Source: JBLNBN01 sp050260015
GTDB taxonomy: Bacteria > Bacteroidota > Ignavibacteria > Kapaibacteriales > UBA2268
Direction of reading: 5' to 3'
Assembly (NCBI GenBank): GCA_050260015.1
Contig: JBLNBN010000053.1
Span: forward strand, 1-64,000
Length of the DNA stretch: 64,000 bases
Numbering within the stretch: the stretch's first letter is position 1; every line of letters begins with the position of its first letter. The position numbers were made by a program, and so were the translations under genes. This document shows, in pieces, positions 52,759 to 62,486 of the stretch. Under the pieces are notes generated by a model. The model did not search any database. It saw only the letters and a list, made by a program, of their open reading frames with translations, and was not told the origin of the DNA.

Positions 52759-53673
52759 ATGTCATTATTGCACATCGTCGACACCAAGCAATTTACCGTG
52801 CCAAAGATAATGGAACTCTTCGAACGCACCGAGCAGATGAAGAAAATAGCGCAACGCGGCGGCACCAGGGACTACGAGAATCGCATCGTGGCGACTCTGT
52901 TTTATAGGCCTTCCACTCGCACCCGCTTTTCCTTCGAATCGGCTATATACCGCCTCGGGGGAAAGTGCATATCCACAGAACAGGCAAACGAGTTTTCTTC
53001 GGAGATCCAGGGCGAAATTCTTGAAGATACAATTAGAATAATGTCCAATTACGCCGACGCAATCGTATTGCGCCACCACGAGGAAGGCGGGGCGAAGCGC
53101 GCCGCGGCGGTCTCGGACGTGCCGATTATTAATGCCGGCGACGGCTCCGGGGGGCAGCACCCCACCCAGGCGCTTTTGGACCTCTACACGATCCACCAGG
53201 AATGCCAGACTTTAAACGGGCTCTCCGTCGCTTTTATCGGGGCGCTGGACCAGGGCAGAACGGTCCGCTCCCTCGCTTACTTACTTAGCAAGTTCGAACG
53301 CGCGAAGCTCTACTTTATAGCCCCGGACGAATTGCAGATAAAGCCCGACATTTTAGAGCATCTGGACGAAAAAGGCATTTCGTATGAATTGGCGAACACA
53401 ACGAACGGTATCTTGAGCAAGGTGGACGTCGTTTACCAGACCAGGATAGACAGGAGCCGGCTAACGAACGCGGACCTGGACCTGACGGAATTTAATATAG
53501 ACTCGGCGGTACTAAAGAAAATGCGCGAAAACGCTATCATAATGCACCCGCTCCCGCGCAGCGTGGAAATATCCCCGGAAATCGACGCCGACCCGCGCGC
53601 CGCTTACTTCCGTCAATCCCGTAACGGCCTCTACGTTCGTATGGCTCTTTATACGATGGCTTTCGATCAGTAG
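52759..53673 (+). CDS. pyrB: Aspartate carbamoyltransferase catalytic chain
   Basis: First committed step of pyrimidine synthesis: carbamoyl phosphate plus aspartate. 304 aa with PSTRTRFSFESA (carbamoyl-phosphate site), GSGGQHPTQALLD and MHPLPR. Complete. No pyrI regulatory chain or other pyr gene is next to it. It is the third carbamoyl-phosphate-related gene within 4 kb (with argF and arcC). Confidence 0.93.
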   Translation: MSLLHIVDTKQFTVPKIMELFERTEQMKKIAQRGGTRDYENRIVATLFYRPSTRTRFSFESAIYRLGGKCISTEQANEFSSEIQGEILEDTIRIMSNYADAIVLRHHEEGGAKRAAAVSDVPIINAGDGSGGQHPTQALLDLYTIHQECQTLNGLSVAFIGALDQGRTVRSLAYLLSKFERAKLYFIAPDELQIKPDILEHLDEKGISYELANTTNGILSKVDVVYQTRIDRSRLTNADLDLTEFNIDSAVLKKMRENAIIMHPLPRSVEISPEIDADPRAAYFRQSRNGLYVRMALYTMAFDQ

Positions 53674-53708
53674 AAAAGCTCGTAATCGTCAAAAAATTAA
53701 GAAAAATA

Positions 53709-53731
53709 AAAGGCGAGGGAATCTCGCCTTT
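53709..53731 (+). terminator. Terminator after pyrB
   Basis: AAAGGCGAG pairs with CTCGCCTTT around a 5-nt loop, then ATTA. Confidence 0.75.
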
Positions 53732-53759
53732 ATTACTTAACACAAAATCCCGCTCCTCT

Positions 53760-55307
53760 ATGAAAAGCATATATAAAGTCGGAATTATTTGCGCAATAAT
53801 ATTGCTTCCCACGCTGTTTTTTCCGATATCTTCAGACATTTCTATTTACGCGTTAGGGGGAAAGACAATTGCGAGCGGCGGGAAAATATATGTAGATTAT
53901 CTTGATCTAAAGCCGCCTGGCCTATACTTAGCTTTTGCGGCTCTTTACAAGGTTATTGGAATATCGCCTCTTTCGTTAAGATTCTTTGATTTCTTAATGC
54001 AATCCCTTACCTGCGCATTAATATTTTTAATACTGGATAAGAGATTTAAGGATAGGAAATCCGGAATTCTCGCCGCTTGCGTTTACGCCGCCCTTTACAC
54101 CGCATTAAGCTTCTCGCAGACTTTGCAGGCGGAAAGCTTTGTTGGAATCGGGTTTAGCTTAATTTTTATTTTGCTAAGCGGCAAGCGAACCCCTACTAAA
54201 AGCGCTCTAACCGGGTTGATTGCAGCCCTGCTCTTTTCTTTAAAATTTACTTTCGGCGTCGTGGGCGCAGCAGCAATACTTTATGTGTTGTTAGACAATC
54301 AAAAAGATATAAAAAGATCTCTTTTTGAAAGCGGTTATATTGCTTTTGGAGCGATTATCGGCGCGCTAATTGGCTTTTTCCCGCTATTCGATCCCGTAGT
54401 CTTTAAAGACTTTAAATTGATACTGCAGTACCTCGATTATTATTCTTCCCTAAATGGGTTTAGCTATGAATTTGTTAGGGACTCTATAAAGAGCGTAGGG
54501 GAAATCTTCGGGGATAAAATTTCGTTGCTTATCACCTTCGCCTCTATAATTGGCTGCGCCCTTTTATTAAAAATGCGCTTACTTGCCAGTGAACAACGAA
54601 GGAATGAGATTTTATTCTTTTTTATAGCGGCTGCGCTACTATTCTTCTCAATCATTGTGGAAAGAAAATTCCATTATTATCACTTTCTCCGCCTTTATCC
54701 GATTATCAGCATTTTTTCCGGGATCGGGATTTCCTACTTTTTGCCCCATATAAAACGTCAATTCGCGGATGGAAATGGAATTGATAAATCTATTACTGTC
54801 ATATTACTTGGGATTGCCGTTGTCTTTAGTCCCGTTCCAAGAATAATCGGATTAACTATACCTGCGGCGCAGTACTTTGTAGATTATGATAAGTATTTAA
54901 ATTTTTATGAGAAAGGGGACGGCGTCGTAATTTATAAAACCCAGAGGGCGGTAGCGAGCTATTTAAATAAAGCGGTTCCGGAGGGCTCGCTGGCGGTAGT
55001 CGTCTCTACAGGCGGAGGCCAAATTAACTATTTCAGGCAAGATAAGCCTCATTCTAAGTTCGCGCAGTCGCAATTTTTAATGGGCGAACTTAAAATTCCG
55101 AAATGGCAAAATGAATTTGAGAAAGAACTCCGAAGAGCAACATATATTGCTATCCAAACAAATGATGCGCACCCCTCGATAACAGGTATACCAGACGCTT
55201 CGTACGATTGGATACGAAAGAGTAATTTCTGGGCGTACATACGAGATCACTATTCTGAGACAAAGCGCATAGGTTCATTTGTGATTTTGCAGCATACTGC
55301 GGATTGA
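53760..55307 (+). CDS. GT-C membrane glycosyltransferase, tandem copy 1
   Basis: 515-aa polytopic protein with about ten hydrophobic helices, of the GT39/ArnT-like GT-C type that moves sugar from a polyprenyl-phosphate donor. After the first helix comes ISIYALGGKTIASGGKIYVDYLDLKPPGLY: the acidic loop plus KPP is typical of ArnT/PMT enzymes. A soluble C-terminal part ends YDWIRKSNFWAYI. It is the first of three tandem paralogues, all sharing ATGGGQINY-type and KLHSKF-type motifs in the last third. Acceptor unknown. Confidence 0.75.
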   Translation: MKSIYKVGIICAIILLPTLFFPISSDISIYALGGKTIASGGKIYVDYLDLKPPGLYLAFAALYKVIGISPLSLRFFDFLMQSLTCALIFLILDKRFKDRKSGILAACVYAALYTALSFSQTLQAESFVGIGFSLIFILLSGKRTPTKSALTGLIAALLFSLKFTFGVVGAAAILYVLLDNQKDIKRSLFESGYIAFGAIIGALIGFFPLFDPVVFKDFKLILQYLDYYSSLNGFSYEFVRDSIKSVGEIFGDKISLLITFASIIGCALLLKMRLLASEQRRNEILFFFIAAALLFFSIIVERKFHYYHFLRLYPIISIFSGIGISYFLPHIKRQFADGNGIDKSITVILLGIAVVFSPVPRIIGLTIPAAQYFVDYDKYLNFYEKGDGVVIYKTQRAVASYLNKAVPEGSLAVVVSTGGGQINYFRQDKPHSKFAQSQFLMGELKIPKWQNEFEKELRRATYIAIQTNDAHPSITGIPDASYDWIRKSNFWAYIRDHYSETKRIGSFVILQHTAD

Positions 55308-55362
55308 TTGTAGGATTGCACGCCGAATAATCACTGGTTTTGAGTGAAACAATTTTACTGAA

Positions 55363-56934
55363 ATGTCAAATTATCAAATGAAAAATATTTCGATAGTAGC
55401 GATAATATGCGGTTTAATACTGCTCCCAACGCTTTATTTCCCGATTAATCAGGATACCAGCATTTTCGCTTTAGGCGGTAAAACTATTGCCGATGGCGGA
55501 CAAATGTATGTTGATTATTTAGACCTTAAACCGCCGGGCATATATTTGATATACGCAGTCTTTGCGAAAACAATTGGCATCTCCGTGTTCGCCCTTCGCG
55601 GTTTTGACTGGGCCCTACAGTTAACCGCTTCCCTGATGATTTTCGCAATATTACGCGACAGGTTTAAGAAGCCAGTTGCGGGCGCTTTTGCCGCAGTGGC
55701 ATACTCTATGCTCTACGCGGTCGCAGGATACTCTCAAACGCTTCAGGTAGAGAGTTTTACGGGGATTGGTATATGCGCGATGTTTCTCCTGTCCAAGGAC
55801 AATCCTTCCATTTTTAAATATGCCCTCATAGGTTTTATCGGGGCCGTTCTTTTTTCTCTCAAATTTACATTAGGCGTTGTCGGCGCCGCTTTCCTGGCAT
55901 ATTTTGTAATTGAAAAATGGCGGGATAGAACCGGGAATCGTTTTTGGTCCAATTTAACTTATATATTTATCGGTTCAGTCGCGGGCTTAATCGTAGGTTT
56001 CTTTCCTTTACTTCACCCAAAGACTTTTTTAGAATTTACTTTCGTAATGAAATTCCTTTCCCATTATGCTTCCCAAAATGAAATAAGCATTGGATATATA
56101 AAGTATTTACTAAACCTTATAACTGATCTGCTCAGCAGTAATTTATCACTAGTCTTTTGTCTTGCCGCGGCGTTAGGTGCGGCTGTCCCGGCAATACGCA
56201 TACGGAAGGAACCGCCGATAAGGCGGAGCGATCTTTTCTATTTTTTTGCTATGGGCGTGTTGTTGTTGATATCAGTGATTATCGAGAGACGATTCTTCCA
56301 TTATCATTTTGTCCGCGCTTTTATTCCTTTTTGCTTTTTTGTCGGCTTGGGAATCGAGGAGATTTACAGGAAATTGAGGGAGGCTTTCCAAAGTGGGGAT
56401 TGGTACGCAAAAGTAGTATTAGTAGCCCTAATAATTGGAGGCTTCGTATTTACTCCGATACTTAGATATTTATGGGTGATAACGCCGGCCGTTTATTTCT
56501 ATACGGCACCTGCGAAATATGAGAACTCCTTCCAATCAAACGACGGCATGCATAATTATAAACTCCATCGTGAAGTCGCGCGCCTGCTTGACGAAACGGT
56601 TTCCCGGGATTCGTTGGCGCTTGTGATCGCTACTGGGGGAAATCCAATAAATTATTACAGAGCGGGCAAACCTCATTCGAAATTCTCCCATTTCGCGTTT
56701 ATAATTGCCGCTCCGGACGGCTCGCAGTGGCGAAAAGAATTTTCGGAAGAGTTAAGCCGCGCTGCCGCTTTAGCGATCTCGACGGACGATGTAGACCCAA
56801 TCGTAACGGGATTTGACGGCAGCTCGCTTGACTGGATAACGAAAAGCGATTATTGGGAATATATTAATACGCATTTCTCGGAGGCGCGGCGGATAGGCAG
56901 CTACTTTATTTATTACAGAATAAGCGCAAATTAA
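55363..56934 (+). CDS. GT-C membrane glycosyltransferase, tandem copy 2
   Basis: 523 aa, paralogue of its neighbours. The second ATG at 55378 (MKNISIVAI) lines up with the starts of the other two and may be the real one. It retains ALGGKTIADGG and YVDYLDLKPPGIY in the first external loop, the RRFFHYHFVRAF region and the closing LDWITKSDYWEYI. Predicted donor is polyprenyl-phosphate sugar, acceptor unknown. Spacing to copies 1 and 3 is 55 and 72 bp. Confidence 0.75.
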   Translation: MSNYQMKNISIVAIICGLILLPTLYFPINQDTSIFALGGKTIADGGQMYVDYLDLKPPGIYLIYAVFAKTIGISVFALRGFDWALQLTASLMIFAILRDRFKKPVAGAFAAVAYSMLYAVAGYSQTLQVESFTGIGICAMFLLSKDNPSIFKYALIGFIGAVLFSLKFTLGVVGAAFLAYFVIEKWRDRTGNRFWSNLTYIFIGSVAGLIVGFFPLLHPKTFLEFTFVMKFLSHYASQNEISIGYIKYLLNLITDLLSSNLSLVFCLAAALGAAVPAIRIRKEPPIRRSDLFYFFAMGVLLLISVIIERRFFHYHFVRAFIPFCFFVGLGIEEIYRKLREAFQSGDWYAKVVLVALIIGGFVFTPILRYLWVITPAVYFYTAPAKYENSFQSNDGMHNYKLHREVARLLDETVSRDSLALVIATGGNPINYYRAGKPHSKFSHFAFIIAAPDGSQWRKEFSEELSRAAALAISTDDVDPIVTGFDGSSLDWITKSDYWEYINTHFSEARRIGSYFIYYRISAN

Positions 56935-57006
56935 CTTTGTAAAAAGAATAATTATCCGTAAATTACCACAGTTGATAATTAATCAATAACTTATAGTAAA
57001 AGTTAT

Positions 57007-58551
57007 ATGAAAAATATTTACGCTGTGCTCGTTATTTGCGGGATTATATTGCTTCCTACTTTGTTATTTCCCATTTCCTGCGACATTTCTATTTACGCGC
57101 TCGGGGGGCGGACGTTAGCCGAGCATGGCCAGCTGTACGTAAATTTTCTTGATTTGAAATTCCCCGCAATATTCGAGTTGTATTCTATATTGTATTGGAC
57201 GATCGGCATATCGGAGCCTGCGCTGCGATTTTTTGATTTTATAGTTCAATTGCTGACGTGCTACGTCATTTATTATATTTTTATTTATCGTTTTCATCGG
57301 GCTGCGGCGGGGGCTCTCGCAGCCGGTATTTACGCGCTGCTGTATTGCTCCGGCGGGTACGGCGTTACTATGCAACCGGATAGCTATGTCGGCTTGGTCT
57401 GCTGCCTCGCGTTCCTCCTACTCACTTCCAGGAGAACTATATTACAATTGATTTCCATAGGCGTCCTATCGGGGTTTCTTTTCGCGCTTAAGTTAACTTT
57501 TGCAGTCGTCGCCATCGGCGTTATTATTTACTTCTTCGCCGAAACGGACGAAAAGTTATTGAAGAGGATCTCTCATGCAGGTATAGTCCTGGCTGGCTCG
57601 ATTTTAACCTTCTTACTGACGCTTCTACCGCTGTGCAATCGGAATTCGTTTAACGAATTCTGGGATATAATCAATTATTTAATCTACTATAACTCGCTAA
57701 TGCCTTTTTCCGGGGAATTAATAAAGGAATCCTTGAAGACAATCGGAACTACGTTTGGAGATCTCATATCATTATTTATTACGTTCTGCGCCGCCCTTGG
57801 AACTCTTATGATCGGCCAGATGCACGGCAAGGATAAAGAGATAGCAAATAGAGGCGGCTTTTATTTTTTACTACTTGGGGCCTTACTTTTTATTTCAATA
57901 GCGGTCGAAAAGAGATTTGTCTATTATCATTTTTACAGGATTTTTGTTCCATTATCACTTTTTGCGGGCTTCGGTTTGGAGCGTTTAACCGAGGAGTTTA
58001 CATCGGCAATTAAAAGGGATGGGATAGCCAAAATAACCGTTATAGTATTGGCTCTTTTCGGAATAGTCTTAAGCCCGGCGGCCAGGTATGGTAACCTATT
58101 GCCGCCTTCAATCTACTATTTCACCTCCCCGGCTAAATACGGGGCATATTATGAAAGGCATAACGGAATAACAATGTATAGCACGCATAAAAGCGTAGCG
58201 CAGTATTTGGACTCGATTGTTGATCGTGAGTTGTTGGCGATGGTAATCGCTACAGGCGGCAACCAGATTAATTATTTACGAAAAGACAAGCTCCATTCCA
58301 AATTCTCCCAATCCGCATTTCTCATGGGTAGCTTTCAAGTTCCAAAATGGCGAAGAGAATTTGACGGCGAGTTGCATCGAGCCGCCGCGTTAGCCGTGCA
58401 AACGGACGACGTGCACCCCACCCTTACGGGCTTTCAAGGCTCATCCTACGACTGGCTAAGGCAAAGCGAGTATTGGTCCTACGTGAACTCCCATTTTAAA
58501 GAAATTAAACGTATAGGTAGCTTTACTCTCTTTCGGCGTTTAGCTTCCTAA
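57007..58551 (+). CDS. GT-C membrane glycosyltransferase, tandem copy 3
   Basis: 514 aa, third paralogue. It keeps the overall fold, ALGGRTLAEHG, ATGGNQINYLRKDKLHSKF and YDWLRQSEYWSY. The loop motif reads NFLDLKFPAIF, so the KPP of the other two copies is KFP here and the flanking Tyr pattern has changed. It may differ in donor handling or have weakened activity. Same strand and close spacing suggest one operon with copies 1 and 2. Confidence 0.72.
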   Translation: MKNIYAVLVICGIILLPTLLFPISCDISIYALGGRTLAEHGQLYVNFLDLKFPAIFELYSILYWTIGISEPALRFFDFIVQLLTCYVIYYIFIYRFHRAAAGALAAGIYALLYCSGGYGVTMQPDSYVGLVCCLAFLLLTSRRTILQLISIGVLSGFLFALKLTFAVVAIGVIIYFFAETDEKLLKRISHAGIVLAGSILTFLLTLLPLCNRNSFNEFWDIINYLIYYNSLMPFSGELIKESLKTIGTTFGDLISLFITFCAALGTLMIGQMHGKDKEIANRGGFYFLLLGALLFISIAVEKRFVYYHFYRIFVPLSLFAGFGLERLTEEFTSAIKRDGIAKITVIVLALFGIVLSPAARYGNLLPPSIYYFTSPAKYGAYYERHNGITMYSTHKSVAQYLDSIVDRELLAMVIATGGNQINYLRKDKLHSKFSQSAFLMGSFQVPKWRREFDGELHRAAALAVQTDDVHPTLTGFQGSSYDWLRQSEYWSYVNSHFKEIKRIGSFTLFRRLAS

Positions 58552-58623
58552 TTTCTTTGATTTACCGCCAAAAAATCCTTATTTTCGTAAATGTTTAATT
58601 TATAACAGTCAAACAGGAATATT

Positions 58624-58941
58624 ATGCCTATATACGAATGGGAAGACGTTAAAATCACCGTCGACGACGAAGGTTTTATGGAAAATCCTACAGAATGGAA
58701 TGAAAGAGTAGCGCTCGCGCTCGCCGCTACTGAGAATATTGAATCCCTTACGGAGGAGCACTGGAATTTGATCAATTACCTCCGCGATTATAACGCGAAA
58801 TTCGGCATAGCCCCAATGATCCGGAAGCTCTGCAAGGAAACGGGCTACCCGCTCAAGAAAGTTTACGATCTCTTTCCCTCGGGGCCGGCTAAAGGCGCAT
58901 GCAAGGTAGCAGGCTTAACAAAGCCTACGGGTTGCGTTTAA
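58624..58941 (+). CDS. dsrC: DsrC-type sulfur-carrier protein
   Basis: 105-aa DsrC/TusE family protein. Both functional cysteines are present: Cys104 in the C-terminal arm TGCV and Cys93 in GACKVAG, in the Cys-x10-Cys arrangement that separates true DsrC (two Cys, trisulfide chemistry) from TusE (only the penultimate Cys). EHWNLINYLRDY and LCKETG are family signatures. No dsrAB, hdr or tus genes are in the window, so the partner is unknown. A stand-alone gene upstream of the POT transporter (32 bp). Confidence 0.9.
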   Translation: MPIYEWEDVKITVDDEGFMENPTEWNERVALALAATENIESLTEEHWNLINYLRDYNAKFGIAPMIRKLCKETGYPLKKVYDLFPSGPAKGACKVAGLTKPTGCV

Positions 58942-58973
58942 TTACTCTAATTATTCATTAAACAAAGAACGGA

Positions 58974-60377
58974 ATGGAAACAGCGAAAAAAGCTACTCTT
59001 AAAGATTTCCCGTTTAATTACTGGGTTACGATTTTATTCGAGTTCTTCGAGCGCGGTTCTTATTACGGAGTGATGAGCATTCTTTCCGTATATATGACCG
59101 ACCAGTTGGGATTCGCAAAAGGCAGCGTAGGACTGATCAAAGGCACGATCCAGCCCCTGCTCTATTTCCTGCCAATCTTAACCGGCGCGATAGCGGATCG
59201 AATGGGGTACCGCAAAACTCTGCTGGTCGCGTTCGCCCTGCTCGGCTCCGGGTATTTCCTGACTAGCCAGGTAACGTCGTATTCGGCGGTATTCTTTTTC
59301 CTGGTAATCATGGGACTGGGAGCGGGCACCTTTAAGCCGATCGTAAGCGGCACCATCGCAAAGGTCACCGACGAACGCACTTCGACGCTTGGTTTTGGTA
59401 TTTTTTACTGGACAATTAACTTAGGCGCGTTTCTCTTCCCGATGTTTATCGTGCCCGCGCTCAAAGCTCTCGATTGGTCCTACGTGCTAATCGCAGCGGC
59501 AATTGGCACGGGAGCGATGATCATTCCCACGCTGTTCCTTTATAAGGAGCCTGAACGCGAGGAAATCAAGAAAGAGCCTATCGGGGCGACTATAAAAGGT
59601 ATTTTTTCGAAAATCTGGCTCGTGGCTTCGGATTATAAGTTCATCCTATTCATCTTTATTTATTCGTGGTTCTGGATACTTTACTTCCAGATGTTCGATA
59701 GCGTTCTTTGGTACTTGAAGGACTTTGTCGACGCGGCGCCGCTTAACTCCTTTGTACAGGGGACGCTGGGGATAAATTGGAGCTTCGACGTAGAGCACGT
59801 TACCGTAATTAACGCCTTTACTATTATCCTGCTTCAAGTTGTTATCTCCTCGATCGTAAAGAATACGAAGGCGCTGCCGACCATGATCGCGGGCATTGCT
59901 ATCGCGACGACGGGTATGGCTATACTTGCCGTTTCGACCAGCATCTGGGTGTTTATGGCCGGTATCTTCATCTTCTCGATAGGAGAAATGACGGCGCATC
60001 CCAAGTTCTTGTCTTACTTAGGGCTAATAGCTCCCCCGGATAAAAAAGCGACCTATATGGGTTTCGGATTTCTCTACGGGGTGTTCGGCTCGTTTATAGG
60101 CGCGAACCTTGGAGCGTTCCTCTATACGAGATTCATCGACAATCCAATGATCGCTTTTATCAATACGAAGCTTGCGCAACCGCTCGCTTCCGGCGTTAAA
60201 ATTAGCGACGCTTTAGCCGCGGCCGAGAAATTGGGCATCACTAAAGCAGAAATTTCTACCTATGCGCACCCGAAGGAGCTCTGGATTATCTTCTCCGCCA
60301 TTGGAATTCTCTGCATTATCGGGCTGATAGCTTATGAAAAGTTAATCGGTACCAGGCAGGCCGGCGACGTAAAATAA
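58974..60377 (+). CDS. POT/PTR-family peptide transporter
   Basis: 467-aa MFS permease of the proton-coupled oligopeptide transporter family. The ExxER proton-coupling motif appears as EFFERGSYYG in helix 1, MTDQLGF follows, and FYWTINLGAF is the PTR2 signature in helix 5. Twelve hydrophobic helices with a central cytoplasmic loop are predicted. Likely substrate is di- or tripeptides, though some members carry other solutes. Followed by a clear terminator. Confidence 0.85.
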   Translation: METAKKATLKDFPFNYWVTILFEFFERGSYYGVMSILSVYMTDQLGFAKGSVGLIKGTIQPLLYFLPILTGAIADRMGYRKTLLVAFALLGSGYFLTSQVTSYSAVFFFLVIMGLGAGTFKPIVSGTIAKVTDERTSTLGFGIFYWTINLGAFLFPMFIVPALKALDWSYVLIAAAIGTGAMIIPTLFLYKEPEREEIKKEPIGATIKGIFSKIWLVASDYKFILFIFIYSWFWILYFQMFDSVLWYLKDFVDAAPLNSFVQGTLGINWSFDVEHVTVINAFTIILLQVVISSIVKNTKALPTMIAGIAIATTGMAILAVSTSIWVFMAGIFIFSIGEMTAHPKFLSYLGLIAPPDKKATYMGFGFLYGVFGSFIGANLGAFLYTRFIDNPMIAFINTKLAQPLASGVKISDALAAAEKLGITKAEISTYAHPKELWIIFSAIGILCIIGLIAYEKLIGTRQAGDVK

Positions 60378-60398
60378 TATAGCAGGCCTAAAAACTAT

Positions 60399-60434
60399 AA
60401 GGGTCCTTCCTAAATGAAGGATCCTTATTTTTTT
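60399..60434 (+). terminator. Terminator after the POT transporter
   Basis: AAGGGTCCTTC pairs with GAAGGATCCTT around CTAAAT, followed by ATTTTTTTT. Confidence 0.92.
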
Positions 60435-60564
60435 CTGGTTGGAGCTAATAGTTACGGTTAGCAACCGCTTTATATTTACATAAAATACCGATTATTAATT
60501 TTTTTGCTTTCTTGTTAAAAATAAGTATATTTGACTAATTGTGCTATGCAAAACCGGGCCTACA

Positions 60565-61389
60565 ATGCGTATTTATGTAATGATAATCATCTTAGCCCTT
60601 TACTTGATAAGTTGCGGGAAAGCGCCGGTCAGCGATAAAAAAGAGCTAAGTTCGCCGGAGCCTCCGACTATTAAGTTCGTAGTCGCCGGGGACTCCGCCG
60701 TTTGCATAGCGCAAACTTCATTCCAGGCGCCCCAGGAACTGATCGAATTGGCCCGCGACCTAAAGGACGCTAAATTCATTATGTCCGATCGCGACGGCGA
60801 TGAAATTGTCACGCTTAAGCCGGAAACGCTTGGTAAGTCTTTCTGGAAAGTCGCAAAAGATAACGTGCGCGGGACGATAGTCTTATACTCTAAATTTCAG
60901 ATCGACGACGATATGCGCCAGCCGTTCCGCTGCGGGCTGACGCTTGAAAGCTCGCGATACTTCGTGCGCACGGAGGCGCCAGTCGGCGGGCTCAACGCGT
61001 CCTATAATTTCAACGGCTCCGATCCGGGAGTTATCCTTTTTTCCTACCCGGAGATCTCGGCGGATAAAATTTTATTGCGCGCCGTAGCGTTGCGCAACTT
61101 TAACGCTGAAGAAGAATACCTGCCCAGCAGCGAAAGCGTGCGCGGCGAAATCTGGAACGAACGAGGAGCGCAGGTATTCAATTCAGGTAAGAATAAGAGC
61201 TTCCTAACTGTTATTAAAAAGGTCGAACCGCAAAGCCCGGGCGACTATAAATTATACACGGTTGAGTACGGCCCGGAGAAAGTAGATAAACCAATACTTT
61301 CAGCGGGGAAGTACAAAGCGCGTATAACCATTCCTTCAAAGCCGTTTCAATACTACTCGCAAATGGAATTCTACCTGGAGGGCCGATGA
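60565..61389 (+). CDS. Predicted lipoprotein, unknown function
   Basis: 274-aa protein. ATG 60565 gives MRIYVMIIILALYLISC, a lipoprotein signal with lipobox LISC; the upstream GTG at 60541 is not needed. The mature part is mostly beta with no recognised family: an N-terminal stretch VVAGDSAVCIAQTSFQAP and a C-terminal YKARITIPSKPF. The stop overlaps the ribD start (ATGA), so it is first in a coupled three-gene operon. Confidence 0.65.
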   Translation: MRIYVMIIILALYLISCGKAPVSDKKELSSPEPPTIKFVVAGDSAVCIAQTSFQAPQELIELARDLKDAKFIMSDRDGDEIVTLKPETLGKSFWKVAKDNVRGTIVLYSKFQIDDDMRQPFRCGLTLESSRYFVRTEAPVGGLNASYNFNGSDPGVILFSYPEISADKILLRAVALRNFNAEEEYLPSSESVRGEIWNERGAQVFNSGKNKSFLTVIKKVEPQSPGDYKLYTVEYGPEKVDKPILSAGKYKARITIPSKPFQYYSQMEFYLEGR

Positions 61390-62486
61390 GCGACGAAAAG
61401 TTCATGCGCCGGGCGCTGGAACTCGCCCTGCGCGGAACGGGATCCGTAAGCCCTAATCCGAGGGTGGGAGCCGTTATCGTACGCGATAACAATATTATTG
61501 CCGAGGGTTGGCACAAGAGGTTCGGCGAAGCGCATGCCGAACCCGACGCTATTGCCGCCGCAGGCTCCAAGGATCTCCGCGGATCGACTATATACGTCAA
61601 TCTCGAACCGTGCTCGCACTACGGGAAAACTCCTCCATGCGCGCCCCTAATCGTAGAAAAAGGCTTTTCTAGGGTCGTGATCGGTATGCTGGACCCGAAC
61701 CCGCTCGTCGCAGGACGCGGCGCCGAAGCGCTGCGCGAAGCGGGGATTGACGTTAAGGTAGGAGTTCTTGAAAAGACTGCCAGGCATGTTAATCGATTCT
61801 TTATAAAAAATATCGAGCAGGGAAAACCCTTCGTTGCAATTAAGGTAGCTCAAAGCGCCGACGGCACGATTGCGCTTGCCAACGGCGAGTCGAAGTACAT
61901 AACGGGCGAGGAGAGCTTAAATCGCGCCCACGCTCTTCGTGCGGAGTTCGACGCCGTGCTGACGGGCAAGGGCACCGTCGCAAAAGACAACCCGTTGTTT
62001 ACCGTCAGGCGGCTTTCCGGGAGAAATCCGAAGAGGGTGATACTGGATTCAAATCTTTCCCTTCCCCTTAGCGCCAAAGTATTTACGGAAGGCGACCGCC
62101 ATACTACGATAGTTTGCTGCAAGCCGGGCGCGGATAAGTCGCGCAAGGCGGATAATCTAAGGCTCGCCGGGATAAATATATTTCCTGTCCAATTGAACGA
62201 GGATAATAGAATTGATCTCGAGGCGGCGTTAAAAGCCCTTTATGTTGAGTTTTCAATCGGTTCGATATTAATCGAGGCGGGCTCGAATATCAATTCGAAT
62301 ATATTAAAGATTGGCGCGGCGGACGAGATCCATTTCTTCGTTGCGCCGAAGATAATGGGCGGCGGACGCCAACCGTTCGAGCAGCTCTCGCTGCGCTCGC
62401 TAAGCGACGCGATAAAGCTCGAACTTCAGTACGCCGGCGAATCCGGCGAGGACCTGCACGTCATCTACAACCTGGTAAAGCAATGA
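61386..62486 (+). CDS. ribD: Bifunctional riboflavin deaminase/reductase RibD
   Basis: Second and third steps of riboflavin synthesis. 366 aa. The deaminase domain (1-145) binds Zn through His50 in HAEPDA (with Glu52 as acid/base) and Cys76, Cys85 in EPCSHYGKTPPCAP. The reductase domain (about 150-366) has ADGTIALANGESKYITG, NPKRVILDSNL and GSILIEAGSN. It is coupled on both sides by 4-bp ATGA overlaps. No FMN riboswitch is visible upstream. Confidence 0.95.
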   Translation: MSDEKFMRRALELALRGTGSVSPNPRVGAVIVRDNNIIAEGWHKRFGEAHAEPDAIAAAGSKDLRGSTIYVNLEPCSHYGKTPPCAPLIVEKGFSRVVIGMLDPNPLVAGRGAEALREAGIDVKVGVLEKTARHVNRFFIKNIEQGKPFVAIKVAQSADGTIALANGESKYITGEESLNRAHALRAEFDAVLTGKGTVAKDNPLFTVRRLSGRNPKRVILDSNLSLPLSAKVFTEGDRHTTIVCCKPGADKSRKADNLRLAGINIFPVQLNEDNRIDLEAALKALYVEFSIGSILIEAGSNINSNILKIGAADEIHFFVAPKIMGGGRQPFEQLSLRSLSDAIKLELQYAGESGEDLHVIYNLVKQ

